This document shows positions 21,490-33,216 of a stretch of DNA of 64,000 nt, one piece after another (position 1 is the first letter of the stretch; the number at the start of each line of letters is the position of its first letter). This DNA is from Lindgomyces ingoldianus (lineage: Eukaryota > Ascomycota > Dothideomycetes > Pleosporales > Lindgomycetaceae): the NCBI RefSeq assembly GCF_010093535.1, contig NW_022985172.1, positions 352,263-416,262 of the forward strand, in the 5' to 3' direction. Position numbers and translations under genes: made by a program. Below the pieces are notes generated by a model. It was given only the letters and a program-made list of their open reading frames with translations, was not told where the DNA came from and did not search any database.

Positions 21490-23960
21490 CTTTGGCATCG
21501 ACACGGCTGGACTGGCAAAACCAAGGCACGCTTTGACTCAGGAAAGCTCCAGAGTGCTATTGAGAAGGTTGCGCAGAGCTCTTCGACAACGGGACTGCGC
21601 GAGGATGTGAAGTGTTAGTAGCACGAATACACGGATCGCATCACGCTGATGCGAAATGACAGGTTCGTGTGCAGTATTGCCCACGAAAGGAAGGAAATAG
21701 TACGCCTAAGAAGATACAGCCTGACTGACGAAACCAGCATTCCTGCTACTATCTGCCAAACAGCATTGGTAACATCCGCCGCAACGAGCTACTTCGACCC
21801 TGCCAGTATCGTTGGTCGCAGATTTGCAGCTGGAGGCTTAGGTGCAAACAACCCAGTAGACGAGGTGGAAGTGGAGGCTTCAAATATTTGGTGCGCCGAA
21901 ACAGGAGACCTCAAGCCTCTGGTTAAGTGGTTTATCTCAATCAGAACCGGAAAATCCTGGGAAGAAGGCGATTGAGGACAACGTACTTGGGCTCCTATCT
22001 AGAAGAGTTGTGGGAATTACTACACAGACAGACGAGGCCGAGAAAAGACTTATAGCAAAGTGGCGTCAGCATCTTAATGAAAAGCGATACTTCTGCTTCA
22101 GCGTGGGCAAGGGGCTACAGGACATTGGACTAACCGAGTATCAATAGCAAGGCGCTATCGAAGCAGCCACAAATGAATACCTCAGCCACCTGGCGCAGAA
22201 GTTCCGGGTTAGAGACTGCGTTTTAAACCTGAAGCAAAAGCACAGTGTGTAGATGGAAACCCTCTACTTAGATATAAGCGCGCCTTTTTTTTTGCTAATA
22301 CAACATAGATACTACAGATACTACATTCGCGTCGATCATCAATGTGAGAGGTTATCCTTACCTTCAATACGATCAATAGTTACTTATGCCGGAGAGGAAT
22401 TTAATGCAAATCGCGCTTTAAGGCTTCAAGCTAGTGGGTTACATATTCTATGAAAGGCACGTGGTCTAGTATCTCTCTAAACACTCGTCAAACTTGCTGG
22501 AATGTCGCTTTTGGAAGGAACTTGCGTTTTTGGGGGGTGAAGCCCTCAGCTTAAAAGGCTTGAGAGCATCTCGTTGGTAAATGGCTGGACCCAAAAGGCT
22601 GCAATCTTCGGTCTCGGTGGAGCGGGGAAGACCCAGATCGCGCTCGAGCTAGCATACCGAACAAGAGAAAAGTATAAAGATTTCTCTCTTCTCTGGGTGC
22701 AGGCAACAGACGCTGAAAGCTTCCAGCAAGCCTACCTAGACATTGGGCAGCAATTAAGCAATCCGGGGTAGAAGAGAAACAGGCGGAATTAAAGAAACTA
22801 GTACAACAATACTTGAGCCGGAAGAAAGCCGGACGATGGGTACTTATCCTCAATAATGCCGATGATATTGATATGTGGACTGATAACACAAGAGCAGGGC
22901 TGGTTTAAGCACCTACCTCACACGGTGTAATTTGTGTTCGATCGTTTTCACCACTCGGGGTCGGGAAGTTGCGGTTGATTTAGCGCATCAAAAATATTAT
23001 CGAGGTTTCCCAGATGGATAAAGATACAGCCATACAGATGCTGGCAAGATTCTTGGCTAACCCAAGTCTCCTTGAAAACCACCAGAACATGACCGAGCTG
23101 GTCGCCCAAACTTGCCTTTCTCCCACTAGCTATCGCCCAGGCAGCTGCTTATATCAGCAAGAATAGGATCACATGTGCAGGTTATCTCTTGCCGCTGACA
23201 GACCCAGACGAATATGCTATTGAGTGTTAGTAAGGACTTTGAAGATGAAGTGCAATATCAATACGTTAGAAACCCGGCGGACACCACCTGGCTGATTTCG
23301 TTCAACCAGATCCGACACTGTGATCCTCTCGCGGCTGAATATTCATCTATCATGTCCTGTATCGATCTAAAAGGAATTCCGCAGTCACTATTACTACCTA
23401 CAAAGTCACACAAAGAAGGATTTGATGCGATTGGGACTTGAGAAGCGTATTCGTTCGTCAGTAGATAGTCTGCAAGTCAAGTCAATCGCTAAATCTCCAC
23501 CGATTAGTGCACCTCGCTACCTGTAACTGGCTAGCTATAGAGGACTCTTAGCTAGTGGGGCAGCTACGACTATTGCACGACTGGAAGATGTATTTCTTAA
23601 CAGAAACCACGCAAATCGGAAAATCCGCGGAACCTATTTACGGCATGCGCAATATATCTTCGGCTCTAGTCTCCAGGGAGAAAGCTCGAATCAAAGACTA
23701 AGATTCTGTGCGAGATTTAGACTGTGCTTCCTAAGCTACAGAAAATACAACGAAGCTACTAACCCGCTGATAGAAGTAATGAAAAGAAGCGAGAAGGAAG
23801 TGGGAAAAGATCATCCTAACACGCTGGCCAGCGTGAGCAACCTGGCTGGAGTTGGCGCTGTAATATCGGGGGAAGTACAAAGCTGCAAAATAAACGAACC
23901 AGCGAGCGCTAGAGGGGAGACAGAAGGGGCGGGGGAAAGAACACCCTGACACTCTAACCA
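21490..23960 (+). pseudogene. Patatin-NB-ARC-TPR NLR, heavily decayed
   Basis: The order of domains of a fungal patatin-like NLR is still readable on the plus strand. The patatin C-terminal part lies at about 21490-22250 (KTKARFDSGKLQSAIEKVAQ; later FAAGGLGANNPVDEVEVEA, where the catalytic Asp of the usual DG(A/G) is replaced by Ala). The NB-ARC P-loop GLGGAGKTQIALELAYR is at about 22609-22660, followed by RKKAGRWVLILNNADDIDMW and PLAIAQAAAYISKNRITCAG in other frames up to about 23220. A TPR start (KEVGKDHPNTLASVSNLAG) is near 23790-23850. Stops and frameshifts occur every 50-100 codons. In fungi these proteins act in heterokaryon incompatibility and innate-immunity-like signalling; this copy cannot. 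Confidence 0.8.
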
Positions 23961-26253
23961 GCTTCTACTGCTTAGCTTTCATTTTTCATAAGCCGCGATA
24001 ATACAAAGCTGCTTCGGTTCTATATTAAAGGGCAAACAGCGGGTTCGAACGTGTACTTGGTCTACAGCATTCCACTACCATCTCATGTGCTAAATACTGT
24101 TTATCTCTGATACAGGAAATGCAGAGTAGTTGGTAGCAACCAAATAGTATGGGTTTACTTGATAAAAATAGTCCGCTTCCTACCAGATATTTTGTATGGC
24201 GGGTGTACGGTTAGGATAATACATTATTTCTATGACCAAGTAAAGACACAGTAGTAAAATGTGTATATGTAAGGTACTGAGATAAGCTGTAGTGTAGCCT
24301 TTATATAGCAACATGCAAGAATGGTCAGGCTACGTAGGAGATGATAGATTCGCGGTAGTTCAGGTGTCACGCTGCTATCATTAGCAGGGAGGGGCCGGCA
24401 AGTTCTGGGAACATCCTTGCAAGTCCAAACTGTGATTGAGAGGAATTCGCGACTACCACCCTCTACCGTGGCAAATCACGTCCCGACGCCTTGCTGGGTA
24501 TGTGAAGTATTGTGGCATGACTTTCGCTTATGGTCGGAATTTGTGCAGCAGCACTTAGATGAGAGACGATTTCGCTAGAGACAATATCCATAGAGCGAAA
24601 ATGAGACCTTTCTGCTGGCGAATGAAAGAGCCTAGGGCGAGAACGTTCTTGTACAGTCCTTCCAGCCTTCAACAATGACCAAGTTCCCCAATTTGTAAGG
24701 AAGTTCAAGATTCTTAATACATTTAAATCCTTCTAGAAAATCATAGCATAATTTGGTATGCTTCGAAACCTCGTTCCTAGAAATACGGATGTCGTGAGGA
24801 AAACCGCACTTGAAATGCCAGCACCTTCCCCAGGATTCCTCTCTCCCGGTCCATTACGATATACCTCCCAGAACAATATAATCTAGGCCTTTGCCTCCTC
24901 GTATCTTAGCTAGTTAGCATATTGAATACATGAAGGTTTGGAGGACCACACCCAAATGGCCAGTCGCATTGGTATCCCGGTGGGCATTTTTGTGGCGGGT
25001 CGTCACTATCAAACTTAGCTTCTCACTCGAATGAGGGGTCCTGAGGAAATCACATGCAGTGGGTCTTGTGGAACTGGTACAGCAGTGGCACTGACTATTA
25101 AGAGTGCGGCTATGGTGAGAATGGTGAAGCGATACATTGTTGCGACAGCGTTTGGCAGGTTGAAAAGTGAGCTTTGGATAATTTTACGAGTCACTAGAAA
25201 ATCTGAGTTGAAATGAGATAAAAATTAGCGGTCCGGTTGATTCTATATACCCGCTTTTTGAATCCCTTGGTTCTCCTCTCCTCCTAGCAGGCTATTCCCT
25301 ACTGAAATTAATTCCATGTCTCTGATTGGGGCGAAGCTCATCATCCATTTCTTAATATGCATCGGATTGACACTGAATCGATATGAATCGTGAGTGCATT
25401 GCATATGGTGCACCAAAGTGAAGCTCTACATGCTAGGAGTAAGGTGTTGTGGGGGGCCGAGGCCCAAAGTTTGGGTTCACTGCTTGCCCGCCCCAAAGGC
25501 TGACACCGCCATACAAGCCACAACATAACGTCAGCGAAATCCGTCTCAAGTTCATGAAATGCAGAACGCAAACCTGCTTTCTGAGTTGGGAAATCTTGCG
25601 AACCTGTTTTCACGAAGAGAATGTGAACTTACCTTAAGCATACATGGAAGGCAAGTTCCATTCCTTCATCCTTTCCGTTGCAGCTCCATCAGGAGCAAGC
25701 GGGACGGGACGGTACGGGATGTCGGATGCATTACTGAGAAATGTAATGCTTTGACATCCTCATTCTGACAAAGGAACACTCCCATGGATTCCGTAAAGAG
25801 CTCGATGTGGAGGCTTCGCATTCTCAAACCGACAATGCAAGATGTTTATCTTTCAATGGGCTAGTGGAGGTTGAGGGGGGAGTATGTGTGGAAAAATTGC
25901 GCCTTGCTAAAGATACCTGCACGAGCGTTTTCGGGATCCTTTTAAGTTAGATATGCCGATTGCTAGGATGTGAGCTAAGACTTCGGAACGCTTTGCGCAA
26001 CAGCCAGTCCCATCGAGACTGTAGTAATGTTTCATCCCAATGAATCCAAGCAACGAGGAAGTTCGAGGCTTCATGTGAATTTTCTGTAAGATCAAAGATA
26101 TCCCGGTGGAACATTTAGACTCAAGATGGATAGATCAAGCGTCACTGTGACGTCACAATTATTAATTCGCTCTTAAGGACATAGACCAAGCATTCCAACC
26201 TCAAGCATTCTCGGTGCTCTACTACAGATCCACCTCTGCAGATATTGTATAAC
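23961..26253. other. Gene-poor stretch
   Basis: 2.3 kb of AT-rich sequence after the NLR relic. Frames at 24463-24708, 25031-25216 and 25341-25637 show no family features. Nothing is supported apart from the likely 3' region of the acetyltransferase gene at the right end. Confidence 0.5.
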
Positions 26254-27032
26254 TCATATGTCTTCAAACGGAATCCCACCCTGACCGTTTACAAAGTCAT
26301 GCCCCACAGGCCTCCACATCATATACGCATGCAAGTCCTCCATCTGGTACTCTTTCCACCTCTCGCAAGGACTCTCAATATCCAAATCCGGGTTGATGAT
26401 AGCCGCCATCGTAAAGCCACACCTCTCATACGCCGCCCTTGCAAATGGGGTTGACCCAATCACGCATTCAAATCCCATCTCATCAGCAATATCTGTCCCC
26501 CATTTGATCATCATGCGTGCCGCTCCGCGATTGCGGTGTTTTGAGTGCACTATGATTTGGTCGAGTTCTGGACTTGATTAGCGGCTGATGTTTAGGGTAT
26601 TCAAGTGGAGAGCTACTAGAACATACCACAATATCTCTTTCCAGCCATCCTCTTAGTAATAAAACCCCCCAATCCCTCTCCAATCAACTTCTCCGCAAAT
26701 CTCTTTTCCACACTTCCCTCTTCATGCCAGTATGCATTTATTAGCCCAGGGACTTCGTCGAGCGCCGGCTGATCATGAATTAGCCAGCATGCTGCTCCAA
26801 TTACGTCCTCAGTATCGGTATCTGTAATTTTGATCCAGTGGCACTTAAGATCGTCGTACCACTGCTTGATATGGCGCTCTTTGGAGGCTTGTAAGGCGGC
26901 TTGTTCAGTTGTATGGATCGGGTTAAAGTGTTTGAAGAAGGGATTGTAGGGTTTTTGGTAGGCTTCGAAGAGGACAGGCCAGATATCTGAGAATTCAGGG
27001 GCTTCCTTGACGACGGTGAGGGATAGGGGCAT
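26254..27032 (-). CDS. GNAT-family N-acetyltransferase
   Basis: Two exons, 27032-26627 and 26567-26254, encode 239 residues; the 59-nt intron (GTATGT...TCCAG) joins KRYC to ELDQIIVHSKHRNRG. The second exon carries GNAT motif A: beta-4 (LDQIIVHSKHR) followed by the acetyl-CoA pyrophosphate loop HRNRGAA and helix ARMMIKWG, then motif B with ARAAYERCGF, the usual Tyr-containing segment. The N-terminal half resembles fungal GNATs of about 230-250 residues with an acidic first helix region. Substrate unknown; such proteins acetylate small molecules or N-termini in the cytosol. It is transcribed away from the UstYa-like gene. Confidence 0.88.
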
Positions 27033-28483
27033 GATGAAAGTAATGTAGAATGGAAAATACGGCCCTATGACGATAAGGTTCCAATATCAAGGCGGATGAT
27101 AATAGGCTGTCACGGGTTACAGTGTTCGGTAAGAGTGGTACCTGATCTATGTCACGAAGCAGCTCCGGGCACGCTTCTTACCCGCCCCTGAAGGTGAAGT
27201 TGCAATGAGCGAGTCTTCGATTCCCAGATTGTGCCACATGTGCCGCACTGGAAGTCTTCTGCAGTATGATACGGAAAAGCGCACTAGAAAGGGACGGGAT
27301 GTTTAAAAGATGCACGGGCAAGGAGTGAACGTCTCAGAAGCCGATATGCCAATCCTTCGACAACAACGATTGTGAGACTTTATCGATACGCTCTCGTTGC
27401 ACGACTCATGCCGGCTGACTAGAATCGGCATACGCGGTAAACTGCAGCGCTTCCACTCTGCCTTCTCAACACTATCGCCGCGATCTCCAATCCTCTTGCG
27501 CTTCCAAATCGCCACCAACTAATCTTAAACGTCGTGAATCATGAATGGTGGATGCAGCGGCTACTCTTCCGCATCAAGCGGCGGGAGGCTTCATGCAGCG
27601 CTTCAACTGGAAAAATAATTGTCCCTCACTCTGCAACCACTCCTTAGTCGAATGCATGTCCCCATCTCAAACTTTCCCGATCCTTCACAACCATCGCTTA
27701 CCTCCCTCCACGGATCCTCCCACCTCCCAGATCCTTCGACTCTCTGTCCAGTCTCCACACACACGCCTTTTCCCAGTTACATAACCAGCCAATCATGCAA
27801 CACTACAAGCGCCAACCCTTTCTGGCAAGGCCGATTTCGCTTCCCGCTCCAGCCCTGCTCTGTCACGCAACGCCACACCCGCCCTATTGGGATCGTCCCG
27901 CAGAACGGCGAGCTCGCCAGGATCTCGATCCCGGCCCGGCTTACCTCAGGCTCCGAGTTTAAACGTCGTGTTCATGCATGGCTCGCACCACACTGCATCC
28001 AGGATTATTTAGGGTGCGGCGAAGCGGGCGTAATTTACGTGGCGGGTGGGTGGGGTAAGGGGCAATGCCGGACTTTGCCAGGTGCACAGTGCTGGGAGGA
28101 ATGGGTGAGAGGATCGAGGGGGCAGAGGGGACGAGGGGGCAGAAGGGACGAGGGTGCGAGGGCGGCACTTGGGGCGAGGAGATATGCTTGCATGCATGCA
28201 TCAATCATGGGAGATATGTCTTGTCTGCCTGGAGGTGCCTGAGGTTGAGGGCGATTGTGTATGCTGGCCATGAACGCCGGTGAAATCGTGGCGTCACGTG
28301 CAGGTCATCCGATCGGTTGGCCCCAAGTCAACGTGGACATTACATCGTGGCTTGCGGACATCGGGATTTGGCTTTCCACGCTTCTCCATCCCGGATTACC
28401 GCCTTTTCTTGCTTCTTTTTCTTCAATATTTCAACCGCCATTCCAAGCCTCGGCGCCTTCAATACCCTCTTCGAGATTTAGCC
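27033..28483. other. Divergent promoter region, GNAT and UstYa-like genes
   Basis: 1.45 kb between diverging genes. The right part is GC-rich and contains a purine-rich tandem repeat (28116-28160). Long open frames here (27619-28242 and minus-strand shadows) reflect base composition and start at non-ATG codons. No gene is supported. Confidence 0.5.
28116..28160 (+). repeat. 17-bp G-rich tandem repeat
   Basis: Unit gagggggcagaggggac at 28116-28132 repeats at 28133-28149 with one change, then a partial third unit. At least four runs of three or more G in a row could allow G-quadruplex formation on the plus strand, 320-370 bases upstream of the UstYa-like start. Confidence 0.85.
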
Positions 28484-29224
28484 ATGTCTTCACCGTCATA
28501 TTATCAAATCAGCACTTCGGACTCTGATGACGAAACTGGGGAACTCAAATTACCCGTCCAGCCCTCTCGGAGACCGTACACTCTGCCCTATGCATTGGTA
28601 TTCACAACACTAAGCCTGGTCATCACGAACTGGATCTGGTACTGGCACCACTTTCACCACTGCATCGCTCCACGCACACCCTTAACCCCCTTCCCGGAAT
28701 CTCTCATAATGGCTGATAGCATGGGAGTACCCTACCCACTATCCCCATCCCCCTCATCATCACCATACCACACTGTCGCCAAACCATTCAACTGGACAAC
28801 CCCTTATTCCGCCTCCAACAAAACTCTCACAAATACCCTCTGGCGCTCTCTCTTTCCTATTGGTCAAGGTGTTGTATATATTCCAACTACTTGGGCACTC
28901 TCTCAAAACCTTCCTACCAGTATTCTAAACTCTGCAAACGCTTCGGAGGCTGTGTATTTTATTGCTGCGTATCATCAACTGCACTGTTTGAGCGTGATTA
29001 GGTCGACCTTGTATAAATATAAAGAAGGGAGAGTTTCAGGAGAGGAAGGGGTGAAGTGGGATCATGCGATTCATTGTCTGGATAGCCTACGGCAGAGTGT
29101 GATGTGTACAGCAGATAGTACTCTGCTGTACACGGAAGATGGTATTGTGTTTGGAGACAGACAGGCTAGGACGTGTCGGGATTGGGAGGGGCTGAGGGAG
29201 TGGGTTGTTGCACACCATGCGTAG
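28484..29224 (+). CDS. UstYa-like protein (DUF3328)
   Basis: An intronless frame of 246 residues from ATG 28484. A single membrane anchor lies at about 34-54 after a short cytosolic tail. Both diagnostic HxxHC motifs are present: YHQLHC (His164, His167, Cys168) and HAIHC (His194, His197, Cys198). Four N-glycosylation sequons (NWT, NKT, NAS and another near 104-154) fit a luminal catalytic domain. The family performs oxidative cyclisation or related oxidations in fungal RiPP pathways such as ustiloxin and in other pathways such as cyclochlorotine. Here no Kex2-type precursor repeat, tyrosinase or peptide synthetase is nearby, so the substrate is unknown and the gene may be an orphan. The longer frame upstream starts at a non-ATG codon and was not used. 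Confidence 0.9.
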   Translation: MSSPSYYQISTSDSDDETGELKLPVQPSRRPYTLPYALVFTTLSLVITNWIWYWHHFHHCIAPRTPLTPFPESLIMADSMGVPYPLSPSPSSSPYHTVAKPFNWTTPYSASNKTLTNTLWRSLFPIGQGVVYIPTTWALSQNLPTSILNSANASEAVYFIAAYHQLHCLSVIRSTLYKYKEGRVSGEEGVKWDHAIHCLDSLRQSVMCTADSTLLYTEDGIVFGDRQARTCRDWEGLREWVVAHHA

Positions 29225-29637
29225 GCGGAGAGCTATGCATCCATAGAGAAACAATCTGGAAATAATGCGGCAAGGTTGTAGGGGGTGTTTGGGTGGATTT
29301 GGGAGGTTTCTGGAAGTCGAAATGCAGATGGATGGTATGAGAATAGGAAAGAATAGTTTCAGAGTGTTGCACGAATGTATTGATGAAAAATGATGAAAAA
29401 TGAAAATAGTGTTGTATTAAAGAAAGGGGTATCAAGTTATCTTCGCGCCACAGGAACATGCTACAGTATAATAACAAAGACCCACCCACTAGTACAGTAC
29501 ATACAACACAAAAACGCCATCCAATGCAAACCAAAATGATGAAAAAGAAACCCGACCCGACCCAGATCCCATGTAATGCAATGCATCAAACCCAAGAACA
29601 AAAGAAAAACCTCCGGTCGACTGAAAAAGCGTTTACG
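29225..29637. other. Convergent 3' intergenic region
   Basis: About 410 bases between the converging UstYa-like and rhodopsin-domain genes. It should contain both terminators. No gene is seen. Confidence 0.6.
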
Positions 29638-31902
29638 TCAAGAATACCGGTGCACCACAATCCTAGGACTACTTCTCACATCGCGGATCACGGGTCTCCC
29701 ATCATCCCACCCCCCAGAATCCCCTCTATCAATCCCTAGCCCACTGCCGCTATTCCCCGCATCTCCTATTCCCATTCCTCTTCCTCCATCCTCCCTCCAA
29801 AACCCCAAAGGCGTCCTCGGACTCGATCCCACGCCAGCACTCGGAGTCTCAGGACTGACGGGACTCATCTGATCCCAACGACTTGAATTCTTGGGACTCA
29901 GAACGCGCTGATTACGGATGCGATGGGGACTTGGCGGGGTCGATGTAGCTAGAGCTTGAGGAGGCGTGCGCGTGTAGTATGAGGGTATTGTTGTGGAGCT
30001 GGGTGGGCGGGGATGGGGATTTGAATGTAGTGGTGGGGTTGTTGTGTATGTGTATTTAGGTTGTCTGGGGGTAGGATGGCGGTGTTGGTATTTGCGGGAG
30101 GAACTTCGAGGTGGGAAAACGGGCTGTTGATCTGCTTGCGGCGGTGGTGGAGGTGGTGGAAGCGGATTTCCCGTATCTATATCCTCTCGCTGAAAATCCA
30201 GAGGCTCTCGCTGCGGCTGCTCACTTTTTGGCGCCATTCGATGCAACGAAACCCTTACATTCATATTTCGACTATTTGATCTCGGAACCTTAAGCGGGGG
30301 TATCGGCGGCAGTGGAATGTTAAACATTGTCGGTGGCGACAGTGTTGTGTATTGCGAGCTTGGTGGTCGTGGGAATGGAGGAATCACGACCGGCGGAGAG
30401 AATGTCCTCGGAGGACTGAAAGCACTCAACTCCGGCGTTCCATAATACGAACTTGGAATTAATGGCCTCGGGCTTCTTATCGTCGGAGGTTGCGGCAACG
30501 GTCGCGTCGGCGACGGCGAAAGCAGTGGTTGAGGTGACAGACAATGTGGAGATAATGCAATCGAACTCGCAGTCTGCGGACTCGTGACATCAATCATGAC
30601 TCTCGATTCCGGTGGCGGGATAGATATCTTCAGTCCTCTCTCGCTCGGACTTTTCGAACTCGCTGCTCGGGAATTGGGCGGTGGTGGTGGAGTGAGTGTC
30701 CTAGGTGTCGTGATGCGTGGCGTCGTCAACGGACTCAGCGGCACCGGAGTGGGGATCTGAGGCGAGACATCCGTACTCCTTCCATATTTATAACTTGTTG
30801 CTCTGATGGTCGAGTCCATCGAGTAAATCTCCTTGCCCTTGCTGTGGCCGTGACCCTTGGTTCCCAAGGACCCACCCGCAGACCTGTACGCGTACAGCTC
30901 ATCCACCATCATTCCTTTTCTGCGTAAATCATCAGCTCTCCAAACTCCGGCTTCCACACCCTCAAAAAACGGTTTCATATAAGGAATGCAGGCCGTGGAA
31001 ATGCTAAGACAAACTTGGATTTGCGTGCAAATGACCGGGATCCAGAGATTAAATGCGGGCTTCATGTGCGGGTTGATAGGGTACAGGTAAATGAGACGAG
31101 CGAGCGCAGCAACGATGACGAGGACACGAGGCGCGAAACATGCGACAACGGTAATTTTACGGGACAAGTTGACTTGGAGGTAGGCGACTAGGTTGACGGA
31201 CAGCATGATGATGGAGACGTCGGTGGTCATGTCGATTATGCAGTAGACGATCCAGAATACGCCCTGCGAATATTCCAACATTAGCATAAATGATATGATT
31301 CTAGAAGGTGGTGACGTACCGAGTTGTAGCAGCGCAGTGTTAACATCTCCCATGGTCTTGGGAGTCCGCATTGAAACGCGACAGCAACTAGGGACGCGAT
31401 TGTCCAAGTAATAATGAAGACACCGAGTCCTTGAACGATTCGCCGGTGCACTTTTTTGACGCCAACGCCGTAAAAGAATGAAACTAATGAGAGCTTTGCG
31501 AAGCAGAGAGAAGAGATGTAGAGAAAGTCGGAAGCGTAGTACAGCTTCATAAACACATCAGCGCGTCGGACGGTAAGCGGACGCAACACTCCAAGGCCAT
31601 TAGAAGCCAGCACAAGCGTTGTGACCGAAAGCCCAACTGCGAATAACTGCGTCTTTTATCAGTCAAGTCTCTTCTTAGAGCAGTCGGCTAGTTCTTCAAT
31701 TCAAGCATACCGTGGCAAGTAATATGAGCAAGTCATCGATCTGGAACTTCCGCAATACAACAAACTTGATCGCCTCTCTCGACAGGAACATGATAATGAG
31801 AATAATGAGGAGAAGCCATGTCGCAATCGTAACAGCAGTACTCCTATTATCTGGTGTAATCGGCGTTGCCCTCACACCTACGGATACTGTTGGTATCCTC
31901 AT
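29638..31902 (-). CDS. Rhodopsin-domain 7-TM integral membrane protein
   Basis: Exons 31902-31711, 31646-31320 and 31263-29638 encode 714 residues with introns of 64 and 56 nt. The N-terminal 290 residues contain seven hydrophobic helices with the order and spacing of the fungal rhodopsin domain found in PTH11-like receptors and SAT4-type proteins: TM1 ATWLLLIILIIMFLS, then FQIDDLLILLATV, KLYYASDFLYISSLCFAKLS, a conserved Cys before NSGVFWIVYCIIDMTTD, and so on to STACIPYMKPFFEG. The remaining 420 residues are a hydrophilic Pro/Ser/Arg-rich tail, presumably cytoplasmic, with polyproline runs near 530. ATG 31902 was preferred because upstream frame extension lacks an ATG. Ligand and role are unknown; relatives are implicated in surface sensing. 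Splicing inside the low-complexity tail cannot be excluded. Confidence 0.85.
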
Positions 31903-33216
31903 GATGTCGAAAGGAAAATGATGAACGCCCACCGACCACCAGACCCACAGATACACACAAAGGAAATATGCAAAGACGAAAAGAAAGGAGCTGAAGGAGT
32001 CAAGTTGTCGTACGCGCTGAGGCGGCAATCATGTCGAAGGAACTACAAGCCCCGGCGGCAGATCGTGACACGATGGAAAATATGGGGGAGGGGAGGGGAG
32101 GGGAAGGAGGGGAGGACAGCAAAAGGAATGAAACCAAATGGAGCGTACAAGAGAGCGAACAGGCGATCGAACAGGAGATGTTAGGGACGTATGTCGCTCA
32201 TAGCCCAGCCCCAGCAACGGGCCACTAATGCGAGGCTCTGCACTGTTGACATGCCTCGGGAAGGAGGCACCGCAGCAAGGCTTGCCCCGACCAGAGGCCG
32301 ACACACCAATGCACCCACTCGCTGATTATTCATGTCGAGGCTGACCAGAATGCGCTCGCATAGTGACGTGGTTCGATGGGCGATTGCGGCACAATCTGCG
32401 ATACCCGCCCTGCACTGCGCCCCTCATCGTGCAACCCCTGCAATATCCAAACTTACCCTGCGGCCCGCAGACGAACAGATCTGCACTGTCAGACTCAGCA
32501 CAGCATGCACCACCTCAGCCCTAAATTTGACGCGGCGCTTAGCCCCCCGAACTACCTCGCTTGATGGTTCTGAGAAAGGGAAGAGAAGCGGCCATGTGAT
32601 TTGGCACTGCGCTTATGGTTACACAGCTGCGAGGATTATTTTGGACGGGGCGTAGCCTTGGTGTCCGCATCGGGGAACGACCAAACACTGGGAATCCGAT
32701 CCCATCCTTGGAAGAAGTGCATGACTGATTGACAGGACAGTGCCCTTCGCAAACAGATGATGATGAAAAAGGACTCGGGAGGATGGGAAATCGCAGGGAG
32801 ACAGAGGGGAGAAAGGAACGTACGCCCCCCCTCTGACACACCTCCTGCGGGCGGCGTCGTGTCATCAGAGTTTCCCCAGGCCAGACACATGGATGCTCAC
32901 CCAAGTGGAGCATAGCAACGGACATCGACGTCCGCCCAGATCTCTTATGCCTCGCATCGCATCTCATCCGCATGGGTAGCGGAGAAATTTCCTAACCCCA
33001 ACATCTTTCCCATTCAATTGAGTTTAATATCCCTCATTTCCTCCCCACCGTTCACGACCGTTTCGCCTCCCCACCGTCTCACCCCCAGACTCGCTCTGGT
33101 GCGAGCAAATATCGATATAATTTCCCCAGCCGCCGCCCCTTTGCGAGCCTGTCATCTTTTTCGTCATCTCACCTCACTTGACTGACCTAGCTACCCTTTG
33201 CTAAGCTAATTCAGCC
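31903..33216. promoter_or_regulatory. Divergent promoter region, receptor and permease
   Basis: 1.3 kb between the minus-strand receptor and the plus-strand permease. A polypurine tract (gggg/aggggagg repeats, about 32082-32115) lies 180-215 bases upstream of the receptor start and would be CT-rich on its coding strand, as is common in fungal promoters. CT-rich sequence also precedes the permease start (33040-33180). No gene is supported. Confidence 0.5.

Noticed and set aside
27619..28271. 207-codon plus frame and several minus frames
   Set aside because: Starts are non-ATG, the translation is low-complexity and follows the G-rich repeats; more likely promoter DNA.
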